Of a stretch of 24,389 bases of DNA, positions 6,749 to 14,396 are shown in pieces (position 1 is the stretch's first letter; each line of letters begins with the position of its first letter). The translations under genes and the position numbers were made by a program. The notes beneath the pieces were generated by a model, which ran no database searches, had not been told where the DNA came from, and saw only the letters and a program-made list of their open reading frames with translations. The stretch lies in IMG/VR virus record IMGVR_UViG_3300027852_000164, positions 1 through 24,389 of that record; one strand, given 5' to 3'. Source of the DNA: a virus.

Positions 6749-9387
6749 GCCTCGATCACCATGTACTCCGGTATAGGGAGTCTACCGTTGTCTGGTGGTA
6801 TCACTTGTTCTGGTAAATCAAACATATACTCCTCTTCTTCCTCATCCCAAGCTAGTTCGTCAAAGTCATACTCATCGTCCAGAGTTAAGCCTGCCATCTC
6901 ATAGGTCTCTCCTCCATTCCAACCAAAACCCACATCAGCTACGATAGGTACTTTCATCTTCCTGCCAAACCATTCCTCTAATGGGTTTGTTTCCATATAA
7001 TGTTTCAAGGTCTTGGCTCCCCACTCCAAACAATCTTCCGGAACATATGCATAGATAGCATCATGAACAAACCCCATGACTTGCATATATTCAGGGTTAA
7101 CTTCTGCAACCAGTCTGGCGATAGACATCACACCAAGATCAGATCCGAAATTCTGTACAGGACTATTAATCGCTTGCCTTACTGCTTCTGCCTGGATACC
7201 AGTATCCTCTGAGTGAACCATAGGAAGGTGGCGTATACGCCCCGAGTAGGACCTTACATAGCCGTAGTCCATGGCAAAATCCCGAGTAGCGTCATGCCAT
7301 AGGGGTAAGCTGCAATACTTACTAAAGAAACCGCTACGTATGCGTCGTGCTTCTTGTTCAGTAAACTCTACTCCATACTGTGTCTTCGCATAAATAATAA
7401 ACTTGCGCCAACCCATACCATAAAGGAAACCAAAATTCACAGCCTTAGCTTTAAACCTAGCTAGACTCTGCTCCTCTTTAGGCAGAGCATCGAACTCCTT
7501 CATCGTTACACCCATTACGATGGTTGCTGTTGCCTTATGGATGTCTCCCCCGCTCCCATAAATACTAAGCATGGTTCTATCATTAGACATGTCAGCTGAT
7601 ATACGTAGCTCTGCCTGGGATAGATCCGCCTCTAATACTACAAAACCGGGTGGTGGTATAAAGATCTTACGATACGCTTTAGCCTGCTTACCACGCTTAG
7701 GAAAGTTCTGACCATTGGGATCTCGTGAAGCTGTTCTGCCTGTTACTGCGGTCCACAAAGAATAAATAGGATGTATCTTACCATTGACAATATAATTCTC
7801 TCTGAACCTTCGCACGTTAGTACCGAGCAACCGATCCATCTTCATCCACTCTGCTAGATCTGTACAAAACTCTCCAGCGTGAGCGTGATCGAAAAAGAAA
7901 GGTAAATGATCTTTAGAACTGGTAGACGGTATCTGAAATTCTGGATCTAGATTTTGAGTGGCTTTGGTGTATGTTCTGGGCGTCAGTCGATATCCATCTG
8001 CATGGTTGAACAGTATGTCAAGGAGAAATGCCTTACGGCTAAACTTTAGACCAGCCTCTGCGTGTATCTGCTTAATACTTCTAGGCACCTGAGCCATAAG
8101 TCGTACACGGATATCCTCTACATACTCCGCAAGCACATCTTCAAACTCATCTAGTGCTAACTCATCAACATTCATGCCAGTATGTTCGATAGGCACAAAA
8201 GCATTAATTCCTGGAATCGCTACCCTGCGATAGTACGCCCATAGCTTCTCATCCTGGTAGACCTCGTGTCCCAGTTCTTCAAATACCCTAAAACAGGCAT
8301 CAACATCCCCACAACCATAGCCTAGTATTTCTGTTAGCGGCACAAGATCCATACGGGATTTATCATACTTGCTGTTGAACGTATCAGCATAGCCTGCCAT
8401 CTCCGGAGCATAGATCTTGGTAAGCGTATCCAGATCTTTGGTCATAGAATTCTCATCCACTATCGCTGCTAACATAAGCGTGTCATGGTCTATCCGGAAT
8501 CTAAACCCGAGACGATCTAATATCCATAATGCATCGTATTTCAGATTCTGCCCAAACACACTAGTCTTTGGGTTCTGTAGTAGTTGTTTAAGCTGTCGAA
8601 TGATCTTAGCTTTCTGCCGCATCGAAGCTGGTGCATCTGGGTGATCCCACGATAACAGATAAGCCCGTCCTGGTTCTGTGCAAAACTGCATAGTCAATAA
8701 CTTACAACTGGACTCCTGCCATCGCATACCTTTGGTTTCAGTATCGAACGCTAGAAGCTCCGGCTCTTCATCGATAAGAAACTGTAAATCAGTGATCAGC
8801 TCATATTTACCAAGTACATCCTGCTCTGCTGCTTCTAAGTCATAGTCGTGGTCCACAAATCTGCCAAGTGATTTGCAATCGCTTGCAAATATAGGTTCGT
8901 GCTGTGGGTTTAGATGTACATGTGTTGGGTCCATGATCGGTAAAACCCAGGTCTCATGTTCTCTGTTGTACTCTGGTACGCCTCGCACCTTAGATATCTT
9001 TACCGACCTACCAGCAACTGCCTTTGCTGCCTCCGCCCCCAATGGAATGATTACATCTGGTTTCATCTTCTCGATTAGACGTAGTAGATGCTCACGGCAA
9101 TGGTGCTCTATGATATGCCGATCCTTTGATCTCCACCTAGTTGCGTCATACCCACACTTAATGGCATTGGTGAATACAAAATCACCTTTACCAAACCCAG
9201 CATCTTTCATATGTTTACCCAACAAACGCATCGCAGCTGGTGTTAGGTTATTCTTGTTCCGTACCATAGCATCTGTGGTGGGTTTACCTACTACCAGGAA
9301 TCTGGCTTGTATGCCGCCTTTATTCTTTATCTTCCTACAGGTAAGTAGGCATTCATCGCAAGGTTCATCAAAGCGTACTGTTCTCAT
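6745..9387 (-). CDS. polA-like: family A DNA polymerase with N-terminal UDG-like domain
   Basis: An 880-residue replicative polymerase. Residues 1-180 resemble a family 4 uracil-DNA glycosylase and keep the four cysteines expected for an Fe-S cluster (C10, C13, C78, C97), but the catalytic motifs are altered (GKPTTDAM, DPTH). The 3'-5' exonuclease follows: Exo I D215/E217, Exo II N281-D285, Exo III Y357-D361. Polymerase motif A is D588-L-S-Q-A-E-L-R. The motif B O-helix has R644, K648, F652 and Y656. Motif C is H775-D776-A777, where the usual glutamate is replaced by alanine. F652 matches the E. coli F762 position. An acidic C-terminal extension (about 826-880) is not part of the standard fold. 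ATG at 9387, three bases after the previous stop. Confidence 0.93.
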   Translation of the reverse strand: MRTVRFDEPCDECLLTCRKIKNKGGIQARFLVVGKPTTDAMVRNKNNLTPAAMRLLGKHMKDAGFGKGDFVFTNAIKCGYDATRWRSKDRHIIEHHCREHLLRLIEKMKPDVIIPLGAEAAKAVAGRSVKISKVRGVPEYNREHETWVLPIMDPTHVHLNPQHEPIFASDCKSLGRFVDHDYDLEAAEQDVLGKYELITDLQFLIDEEPELLAFDTETKGMRWQESSCKLLTMQFCTEPGRAYLLSWDHPDAPASMRQKAKIIRQLKQLLQNPKTSVFGQNLKYDALWILDRLGFRFRIDHDTLMLAAIVDENSMTKDLDTLTKIYAPEMAGYADTFNSKYDKSRMDLVPLTEILGYGCGDVDACFRVFEELGHEVYQDEKLWAYYRRVAIPGINAFVPIEHTGMNVDELALDEFEDVLAEYVEDIRVRLMAQVPRSIKQIHAEAGLKFSRKAFLLDILFNHADGYRLTPRTYTKATQNLDPEFQIPSTSSKDHLPFFFDHAHAGEFCTDLAEWMKMDRLLGTNVRRFRENYIVNGKIHPIYSLWTAVTGRTASRDPNGQNFPKRGKQAKAYRKIFIPPPGFVVLEADLSQAELRISADMSNDRTMLSIYGSGGDIHKATATIVMGVTMKEFDALPKEEQSLARFKAKAVNFGFLYGMGWRKFIIYAKTQYGVEFTEQEARRIRSGFFSKYCSLPLWHDATRDFAMDYGYVRSYSGRIRHLPMVHSEDTGIQAEAVRQAINSPVQNFGSDLGVMSIARLVAEVNPEYMQVMGFVHDAIYAYVPEDCLEWGAKTLKHYMETNPLEEWFGRKMKVPIVADVGFGWNGGETYEMAGLTLDDEYDFDELAWDEEEEEYMFDLPEQVIPPDNGRLPIPEYMVIEA

Positions 9388-9390
9388 CTG

Positions 9391-9795
9391 TCACGCCATC
9401 CCATCATTAAGTAAGTGCACCGCTACTGGTACCCCAGGTTCTATCATACCCTCGAAAGCGCTTGTATGCTCCGATCTAATGCGTAATGTACTATCTATCG
9501 TGTTCACCCCTACCCTAAACGGAAACACTGGAAATCCGGATATACAATACCATTCCGGTGCGCTAGAGTTGCACTTACCTACCAACAAAGGTTTCGTCAT
9601 ATAGTCCCCTTCTATACGTACCACGCCTGTCATATCCTTGAGGCAAAACACAAGTAGATAAAAAGTATTATGGTACCTCACACGTAGATTGTAAACATCA
9701 TCGCCTTCTGGTAGTACTGAGGCTTTAGGTACCTTGGCTGTTTGAGGTCGGGGTGCCCTATACTGGCTGCTATGTTTCCAGAGTCTACTTATCAT
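9391..9795 (-). CDS. hypothetical protein between helicase and polymerase
   Basis: A 134-residue protein of unknown function. Beta-rich composition with alternating hydrophobics (YNLRVRYHNTFYLLVFCLKD) and a second strand-rich block (WYCISGFPVFPFRVGV). No membrane segment is convincing and no signal peptide is present. Its ATG overlaps the TGA of the DnaB-like gene (ATGA at 9795-9792) and its stop is four bases from the polymerase start, so it is embedded in the replication operon. A small OB-fold or polymerase-associated factor is possible but unsupported by any motif I can name. Confidence 0.7.
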   Translation of the reverse strand: MISRLWKHSSQYRAPRPQTAKVPKASVLPEGDDVYNLRVRYHNTFYLLVFCLKDMTGVVRIEGDYMTKPLLVGKCNSSAPEWYCISGFPVFPFRVGVNTIDSTLRIRSEHTSAFEGMIEPGVPVAVHLLNDGMA

Positions 9796-11135
9796 GACAT
9801 ATAGTCCATATCCGGTCTCTGGGCCTGCTCATCTTCTGGGGATGTAACCTCGGATATGGGTAACTCTCCGAAGTTGGTTGGGCCAAAAGCAAAGCTACAA
9901 CCAAACGCACCTGACTCCCCCTCTCTTCCTTTCAACACTTCATTGTATCTGCTGGGTGTATACTCCTCAGTACCTATAGTAGTCAACTGATAATCTTCAT
10001 GCTCCTCATCATACTCGTAACCGATTATATCCCTCTGCTGCTTAACAGCTATCTTGGTAGCTACGATAATACTGGCATGGGTAGGTATAGCATCCGTGTA
10101 GCCTATGTTCTCTAGGTTGCCTGCCTTGCCGTCTTTACCTGCGCCTTTGCCAAACTGGGTGGTGGCAATGATAGGTCTATGCCGTGTTAGGGTCATACGT
10201 TTTAGGTCATCCGTAAGGTACGCCGCTTTCTCGTACCTACCCATCCTTGAGTTTCCTGTGCTGGGAGTCATCAGGTACATGCCATCGATATAGATCGCAT
10301 CCGGTTCCAGCTCCTGTATGAGTATGTCTACATCATCTGCAGTCTTATTGAAATTACCTGCAAACAAATGAAAATTATGAGCATCCCCCATGGATACCAA
10401 AGAATCATCAAACCTACGCTTAGCCCAATTAGACAGTTTACCCTTTCGTACCATTTCCGGATCTACATTACCATGGTGTGCAGAAAAGCGCATAGCTATC
10501 TGCGGTAGGGTCATCTCCATCGATACAAACAGTACTGACTTCTGCGCCATCCATGCTGTGCGGGACGCATGTATCAGCATGTGTGTTTTACCTATGCTGG
10601 GTCTGGCCACCCATACAACCAAGTCACCATTCTGGTACCCTCCTGTCTCTTCATCCAGATAATCCCAACCTGTCGGTATCCCTGAAAAACCTGGAGCCGC
10701 ATGCTGGTGTGCATATTCTGCTCTCACCTCATCGGTAAGCTCTGCTAGCGTCTGTAATTCCTGCTGTTGCCCCGAAAAGGGGGTGCATATTCTTCTAATG
10801 CTGTTCGCAGACGATAACATGCCTGGGATGTCTCTATCAGTGATAGCGGTGCGTAAAGGGCCGAACTCATCCCTTACGTTGGTGTAGACGTGTCGATCAT
10901 GAACCTCTTGCAGATAGTAGTCTACATGTTCCGGCGTCTCTGGTAGTCTGGTATCGGTCTCCGCTTCGATGGTTTCTACTAAAGGCAACTCACCATACCT
11001 GCGATAATGGTTGCGCATAAAAGCTAAAACACCAACCTCTTCGTCGTCCACTAACAAATCGTTATCTATTAATCTGAAAGTAGTAGTGCTTCCATTCTCT
11101 GCCACGGAAGCTAATAGGCGTAATCCTGCAGACAT
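9792..11135 (-). CDS. dnaB-like: DnaB-like replicative helicase
   Basis: A 447-residue RecA-fold hexameric helicase. The ATPase domain begins at GIPTGWDYLDEETGGYQNGD (152-171), the typical DnaB entry. Walker A is ARPSIGKT (177-184), the catalytic glutamate lies in FVSMEM (E207), and Walker B is IYID (281-284). The N-terminal ~130 residues would be the primase/loader-interacting domain. It unwinds DNA 5'-3' ahead of the polymerase and stimulates primase. The gene is coupled to the upstream 217-residue gene by a TAATG overlap and to the following gene by ATGA. The C-terminal tail is acidic and disordered. Order initiator, unknown, DnaB resembles the initiator/loader/helicase logic of other phages. 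Confidence 0.92.
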   Translation of the reverse strand: MSAGLRLLASVAENGSTTTFRLIDNDLLVDDEEVGVLAFMRNHYRRYGELPLVETIEAETDTRLPETPEHVDYYLQEVHDRHVYTNVRDEFGPLRTAITDRDIPGMLSSANSIRRICTPFSGQQQELQTLAELTDEVRAEYAHQHAAPGFSGIPTGWDYLDEETGGYQNGDLVVWVARPSIGKTHMLIHASRTAWMAQKSVLFVSMEMTLPQIAMRFSAHHGNVDPEMVRKGKLSNWAKRRFDDSLVSMGDAHNFHLFAGNFNKTADDVDILIQELEPDAIYIDGMYLMTPSTGNSRMGRYEKAAYLTDDLKRMTLTRHRPIIATTQFGKGAGKDGKAGNLENIGYTDAIPTHASIIVATKIAVKQQRDIIGYEYDEEHEDYQLTTIGTEEYTPSRYNEVLKGREGESGAFGCSFAFGPTNFGELPISEVTSPEDEQAQRPDMDYMS

Positions 11136-11788
11136 TAAGTACTCTCCGGACCTTGCACTTCGTATTGGATGGCTCTCTTATTCAGGTAAGCAATGAGCCT
11201 ATCTGACCAGGGTTTCATACCTCTATGCAGTGGTGTTATGGACTGCAGTACAAACGATAAGTTGTAGTGGTACATACAATCCCACAATAAGCTTTCTATC
11301 AACTCCGCATTATCGTTCATATAGAAGCGCGGTTCTTCTGTTAATTGTAGGTGGAAGTCAGGAACGAAATGGTAACAATCTACTGTTCCCTCTTTTACCT
11401 CATCCACACTGGACTCATACCCATCTACACCCACAAGTGTACTCAAGGGCAAAGCGCGTACCTGATTACCTGCTAACCACATCTCCTTCAAGAACAGATG
11501 AAATACTAGATCGCATTGATACACGTTGGATAGATACTGTTTTTCATTCTTCGCCTGTTTAGGGTAGAAGACTACAGGCCGGGGCTCTGCATGTTCATCA
11601 TCAAGATACAACTCATCTGATATTACCTGTCTGAGATCCGATCTACCCTCTATCTCCAGGGTGGTATGCAAAGCATCCCTACTCACGCCTATGTTGAGTA
11701 GATCCATAGACACTCTGTCCATAGGCTTAGTGCGATTAGATCTATCTGCTGCGCTACGTGGGGTTATACGTTTTCTACCAGCGCTCAT
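11135..11788 (-). CDS. hypothetical protein, possible helicase loader
   Basis: A 217-residue protein encoded between the replication initiator and the DnaB-like helicase, coupled to both by ATGA and TAATG overlaps. I see no Walker A. The C-terminal half (WDCMYHYNLSFVLQSITPLH then WSDRLIAYL) is loosely reminiscent of the sensor-1 and trailing helix of DnaC/DnaA-type AAA+ proteins, so it could be a degenerate ATPase, but this is weak. The N-terminus is basic and probably disordered (MSAGRKRITPRSAADRSNR). The helicase-loader role is inferred from position, by analogy with lambda P next to O. Confidence 0.6.
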   Translation of the reverse strand: MSAGRKRITPRSAADRSNRTKPMDRVSMDLLNIGVSRDALHTTLEIEGRSDLRQVISDELYLDDEHAEPRPVVFYPKQAKNEKQYLSNVYQCDLVFHLFLKEMWLAGNQVRALPLSTLVGVDGYESSVDEVKEGTVDCYHFVPDFHLQLTEEPRFYMNDNAELIESLLWDCMYHYNLSFVLQSITPLHRGMKPWSDRLIAYLNKRAIQYEVQGPEST

Positions 11789-13029
11789 GATCTTCTTCCT
11801 CTACGGGATTTATCGGGTTCTTCCTCATATTCTGGCAGATCTTCAAGCGCATTGCGATACTCAATATCTTTATCCACGTTCTCTGCTTTACTATCCCGGT
11901 ACTTTGTAAGTTCTGCTTTGGCTACAGCCAACTGCCTGCGGGTATGATCCAACTCACGTCTACCAGGGGGGCCTGTGCCTTTCAACCTATCAAGAGCTGT
12001 CTCTAGTTGTACCACTTTGGCATTGGCTTTCTCTAACTGCTGAGTGCGTGCGGCCAATCGATTGTCTTGCTGTCTTTGCAGCTTGTCTACTTCCCCTGTC
12101 TGCCGCGCATGATAGTAAGGTGCGAAGTACTTGGTATTCATTTTCAGGAAGAAGGCAACGCTGGGTAATGCTGGTACCTTTTGGTAAGAACGGAATATAC
12201 GCATAAGGTGTGTAGCATAGTCATCCCAATAAACCACGACATCCTGTACATACTCGACCCATCTATCCCCTTTGAAGAACGCCACGTTAGTTACTGACTT
12301 AGCGATCATACCTGCGTCCTTTGCAGTCATACCGGTTATGGGGGTAGAGTCATGTTCTTCTGCGTAATCCGCTACCGCATCATTCCACACTCGGCGCAAC
12401 GCTGTTTTAGTAAAGAGGATTCTGTTGTTTGCTGCTCTGCGTTTACGTCTCTTCCGCGATTCAGTTTGCTGCTCTTCAATTATATCAGTTACAGGTCTCG
12501 TATCGTCTGCGCCGGAGGCGTTGACCATATCACTCTGTTTATCTTCTATCTGTTTACTATTCTCTTTGTTTATACGCTGGTGCTCTTCTGCACCCCCCGC
12601 TGGTGCTAATCTGCACCCCCGCTGGTGCTCTTCTGCACCTACTGAATTCTTATACTTCTTACTTACTTTGAGTGCGCACATGGTTAAGAATGCCTCGATA
12701 CGATCTACCGCCACCTTAATGAAGTTGGATTTAGCAAAATCCTTACCTATGTATATCTGTATCAAACCCATGGCTGACAGCCTACGTAGTATGACTACAA
12801 GGGTTCTTTTTGATACGGGAACCGGTGCCTGGATAACTACCCCATCAGCCGTTACAACGCCTTCTAGAAAGTGTCTGTAGGGTATTCGTTCCTCTTCCTT
12901 CTGGTATCTTAATGTCCGTTCTATTATAAAATCAAGTACAACTCGTTCTGCTGCGTTCAATTCTTTACCAGTATTTCTACGTAGTGCTTGACTGACTCTC
13001 ACGTATACGCTACTATTAAGACTGTTCAT
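11785..13029 (-). CDS. lambda O-like replication initiator (winged helix)
   Basis: A 414-residue protein. Residues 1-115 form a probable winged helix-turn-helix: helix-rich ELNAAERVVLDFIIERTLRY, then VSKRTLVVILRRLSAMGLIQ (72-91) as recognition helix and wing. Residues 116-200 are a low-complexity linker containing two GAEEHQR repeats (131-137, 146-152), encoded by DNA iterons. Residues 200-310 form a second alpha-helical domain. A coiled coil spans about 315-385, and the tail is acidic then basic. The layout, with an N-terminal DNA-binding domain, repeats in mid-gene and replisome genes downstream, matches lambdoid O proteins, which bind the origin inside their own gene. ATG at 13029 with GGAAG upstream; it ends ATGA-coupled to the next gene. 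Confidence 0.8.
   Translation of the reverse strand: MNSLNSSVYVRVSQALRRNTGKELNAAERVVLDFIIERTLRYQKEEERIPYRHFLEGVVTADGVVIQAPVPVSKRTLVVILRRLSAMGLIQIYIGKDFAKSNFIKVAVDRIEAFLTMCALKVSKKYKNSVGAEEHQRGCRLAPAGGAEEHQRINKENSKQIEDKQSDMVNASGADDTRPVTDIIEEQQTESRKRRKRRAANNRILFTKTALRRVWNDAVADYAEEHDSTPITGMTAKDAGMIAKSVTNVAFFKGDRWVEYVQDVVVYWDDYATHLMRIFRSYQKVPALPSVAFFLKMNTKYFAPYYHARQTGEVDKLQRQQDNRLAARTQQLEKANAKVVQLETALDRLKGTGPPGRRELDHTRRQLAVAKAELTKYRDSKAENVDKDIEYRNALEDLPEYEEEPDKSRRGRRS
12533..12639. other. candidate origin of replication inside initiator gene
   Basis: Three iterons (12576-12639) abut a tract at 12533-12575 that is about 72% A+T by hand count and about 79% pyrimidine on the plus strand. In the initiator reading direction the iterons come first and the A+T-rich tract follows, as in the lambda origin inside gene O. 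The assignment is by architecture only. Confidence 0.6.
12576..12639. repeat. three iterons, 19 bp each, 22-23 bp period
   Basis: Copies of GCTGGTGCTCTTCTGCACC start at 12576, 12599 and 12621. The first and third are identical; the second differs at two central bases (TAATC in place of TCTTC). Each contains the inverted repeat GGTGC/GCACC, so each is an imperfect palindrome. Spacing near two DNA turns would put bound dimers on the same face. Confidence 0.9.
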
Positions 13030-13053
13030 ATGGCTTCCAGTTATGTGGACTTA

Positions 13054-13072
13054 GGTTCCCGGCATAGGAACC
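13054..13072. other. small hairpin before initiator gene
   Basis: GGTTCC (13054-13059) pairs with GGAACC (13067-13072) over a 7-base loop, 25 bases upstream of the initiator start. It could shape the leader of the initiator mRNA. No promoter is convincing in the 132-base gap around it (13030-13161). Confidence 0.4.
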
Positions 13073-13106
13073 AGATGTATGCTTCCGTTAATACGTTGAC
13101 CCTTGG

Positions 13107-13139
13107 AAACCCCAGTTACCCTGCTGGGGTTTTCTTTTT
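13107..13139 (+). terminator. rho-independent terminator facing the plus strand
   Basis: AAACCCCAG (13107-13115) and CTGGGGTTT (13124-13132) form a 9-bp stem with an 8-base loop, and the plus strand continues into TTTTCTTTTT. Read on the minus strand, the direction of all genes, only a three-T tail follows the stem, so it would be weaker there. It lies between the 88-residue gene and the initiator gene. Confidence 0.7.
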
Positions 13140-13161
13140 GCAATCAACTTCAAACCGTATA

Positions 13162-13428
13162 CTACGCTTCAGCCTTTATGAAATCTACGTAGTATTCCTC
13201 ACCCACTTTGAATTTACCCAACAAAGTAGGATTCGTAATTACCATTTTTAATTCGGCAGTTGGTGTCCATCTTGAGTACGTATTATTTTCGCTCTCACCG
13301 TTTTCGCCAAAGGCTTCATCACTAACCACAGCATTCATAGTTAGTGTCTCTTGTACTACTCCTTCTTCAGCCACAGGAGTAAGAGGTTCGACACTACTAA
13401 TACTCATTTTTGCTCTCATTTCGGACAT
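13162..13428 (-). CDS. small conserved phage-type protein
   Basis: An 88-residue soluble protein. The second half, SRWTPTAELKMVITNPTLLG and then KVGEEYYVDFIKAEA, has a pattern that I believe recurs in small phage proteins ('TPxAxLxMxIxNPxxxGxFxxGxxYYVDF'), but I cannot give it a named family. No membrane segment. The transcript upstream of its ATG (13428) carries palindromes and a possible ten-residue leader ORF. The ribosome-binding site AAGG is spaced about nine bases from the start. An alternative start at the second methionine (residue 8) would shorten it slightly. Confidence 0.7.
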   Translation of the reverse strand: MSEMRAKMSISSVEPLTPVAEEGVVQETLTMNAVVSDEAFGENGESENNTYSRWTPTAELKMVITNPTLLGKFKVGEEYYVDFIKAEA

Positions 13429-13438
13429 AATAATTACC

Positions 13439-13471
13439 TTAATAGTATGCAGCGGTTAATAGGCGAATCAT
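13439..13471 (-). CDS. possible leader peptide MIRLLTAAYY
   Basis: A ten-codon ORF beginning at an ATG whose only purine-rich site, GGGG, is inside the palindrome GGGGTATCCCC directly upstream. Its TAA stop abuts the ribosome-binding site of the 88-residue gene, eight bases before that start region. Arrangement is that of an attenuation leader, but short ORFs arise by chance. Confidence 0.25.
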   Translation of the reverse strand: MIRLLTAAYY

Positions 13472-13499
13472 GGGGATACCCCGCTGCGTTACGCACCCC
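13449..13499. repeat. overlapping palindromes in a 5' leader
   Basis: GGGGATACCCC (13472-13482) and TGCGTTACGCA (13485-13495) are adjacent 11-bp palindromes. GCAGCGG (13449-13455) can instead pair with CCGCTGC (13481-13487), which overlaps both. The structures are mutually exclusive, so an RNA switch or an operator is possible. Confidence 0.5.
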
Positions 13500-13512
13500 A
13501 AAATTCAATCGT

Positions 13513-13728
13513 TCAATATGGTATATCGTCGTCTTCTTCTTCTCGTGGTTTATCATACCCCACTACCACGACCTGATAGAATGTTAAAACATATACCCCA
13601 TCTTCTGCGGGTACCATAGCAGTGTGCATCCCCCTGTACGGGCGGTACCCCATCTCTATAGCCTCATTCACGTTTTCTGCTAAATCTTTACTACTGTACC
13701 CCTCCATTACCTCATACTCTGATATCAT
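13513..13728 (-). CDS. DUF1737-like small protein
   Basis: A 71-residue protein. The pattern YEVMEGYSSKDLAENVNEAI followed by EMGYRPYRGMHTA and a strand YVLTFYQVVVV fits the DUF1737 layout: a strand, a helix with regular leucine/valine spacing, a G-(Y/W)-x-P-x-G turn and a closing strand. Function of that family is not established to my knowledge. The C-terminus is acidic (REEEDDDIPY). ATG at 13728 has AGGAGG well placed and overlaps the TGA of the preceding cysteine-rich gene (ATGA), so the two are coupled. Confidence 0.7.
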   Translation of the reverse strand: MISEYEVMEGYSSKDLAENVNEAIEMGYRPYRGMHTAMVPAEDGVYVLTFYQVVVVGYDKPREEEDDDIPY

Positions 13729-14000
13729 AATACCCTCCTAGGTGGTGCCCTAGCTCGATGTGGTTGCCAAGGCATGGGTGTTGGTTTATCTATACACCTC
13801 TCTGGTACTGGTTCTATTTGTTCTGGCTCATCCCACTCTTCCGGGATAAAGAATACTACAGGTAACTCTTCTTTCCTATGTGTAGGGTACACTACATAAT
13901 GGTTACAACTGCATTGCTCATAGTAACTTTCCGTAGCGGTCCCCGGCTCATCATAATGAACGCTAGTAGTACAACATCCGCAACAATCGGTAACGATCAT
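13725..14000 (-). CDS. cysteine-rich small protein
   Basis: A 91-residue protein with a dense cysteine cluster: C6, C7, C9, C10 in TDCCGCC, then C30 and C32 in EQCSCNHY and a later cysteine near residue 69. The set could bind zinc or an Fe-S cluster. The C-terminus is proline-rich and probably disordered. I do not recognise the family. GAGG precedes the ATG, the stop overlaps the start of the DUF1737-like gene, and the gene begins 6 bases after the upstream stop. Confidence 0.65.
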   Translation of the reverse strand: MIVTDCCGCCTTSVHYDEPGTATESYYEQCSCNHYVVYPTHRKEELPVVFFIPEEWDEPEQIEPVPERCIDKPTPMPWQPHRARAPPRRVL

Positions 14001-14006
14001 AAAACC

Positions 14007-14396
14007 TCAACCATAGGCTGGTTTAATTCTCTTCTCAGGTGGTGGCGGGGGTTCTGGCCTAAAATCCTCATCTGCCACCTCTATCATGGTTACCCGAATA
14101 CTAGAAGCGATAGCGCGTCCCTTTCCACTGGTAGGATGGCAATCTGCTTTCATACACGCCTGTAGCCATTCTACCTCAAAACTACGGGCTTCATCGTATC
14201 CATCAAACTTAGTAGCTTCTATTACTGCGGTTTTGTCGCCAGGAAGTATAACCTCCCAGTTCTGTTTGTCTGTGTTGAAGAAGATCTCAGAGGCTCTGCC
14301 GATCTCCATGGCTCCCAGGAACGAGAGTGGAAACTTGTCAAAGTGTAGGCCGCTAACCTGTCCCGTATCACCAATATTGATTACCATTTCTTCCAT
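14007..14396 (-). CDS. hypothetical protein
   Basis: A 129-residue soluble protein with the segment FDKFPLSFLGAMEIGRASEI (19-38) and a central block rich in charged and aromatic residues (FDGYDEARSFEVEWLQACM). The tail is proline-rich (RPEPPPPPEK). The family is unknown to me. It follows a 218-base noncoding stretch with several hairpins and has AAGGGGGTG in front of its ATG, so its translation may depend on that leader. Confidence 0.7.
   Translation of the reverse strand: MEEMVINIGDTGQVSGLHFDKFPLSFLGAMEIGRASEIFFNTDKQNWEVILPGDKTAVIEATKFDGYDEARSFEVEWLQACMKADCHPTSGKGRAIASSIRVTMIEVADEDFRPEPPPPPEKRIKPAYG

Noticed and set aside
8873-9604. 243-codon plus-strand ORF
   Set aside because: Opposite the polymerase gene and its neighbour, no recognisable domain, no ribosome-binding site; polymerase motifs on the other strand are clear.
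12576-12639. CRISPR-like direct repeats
   Set aside because: Spacers are only 3-4 bases and the repeats lie in a coding gene; iterons fit better.
12352-12880. Two plus-strand ORFs (85 and 151 codons) over the iterons
   Set aside because: Antisense of the initiator gene, Cys/Ser/Phe-rich, no start signals.
13439-13475. Promoter with TACTAT -10 upstream of the 88-residue gene
   Set aside because: No acceptable -35 at 16-18 bases.
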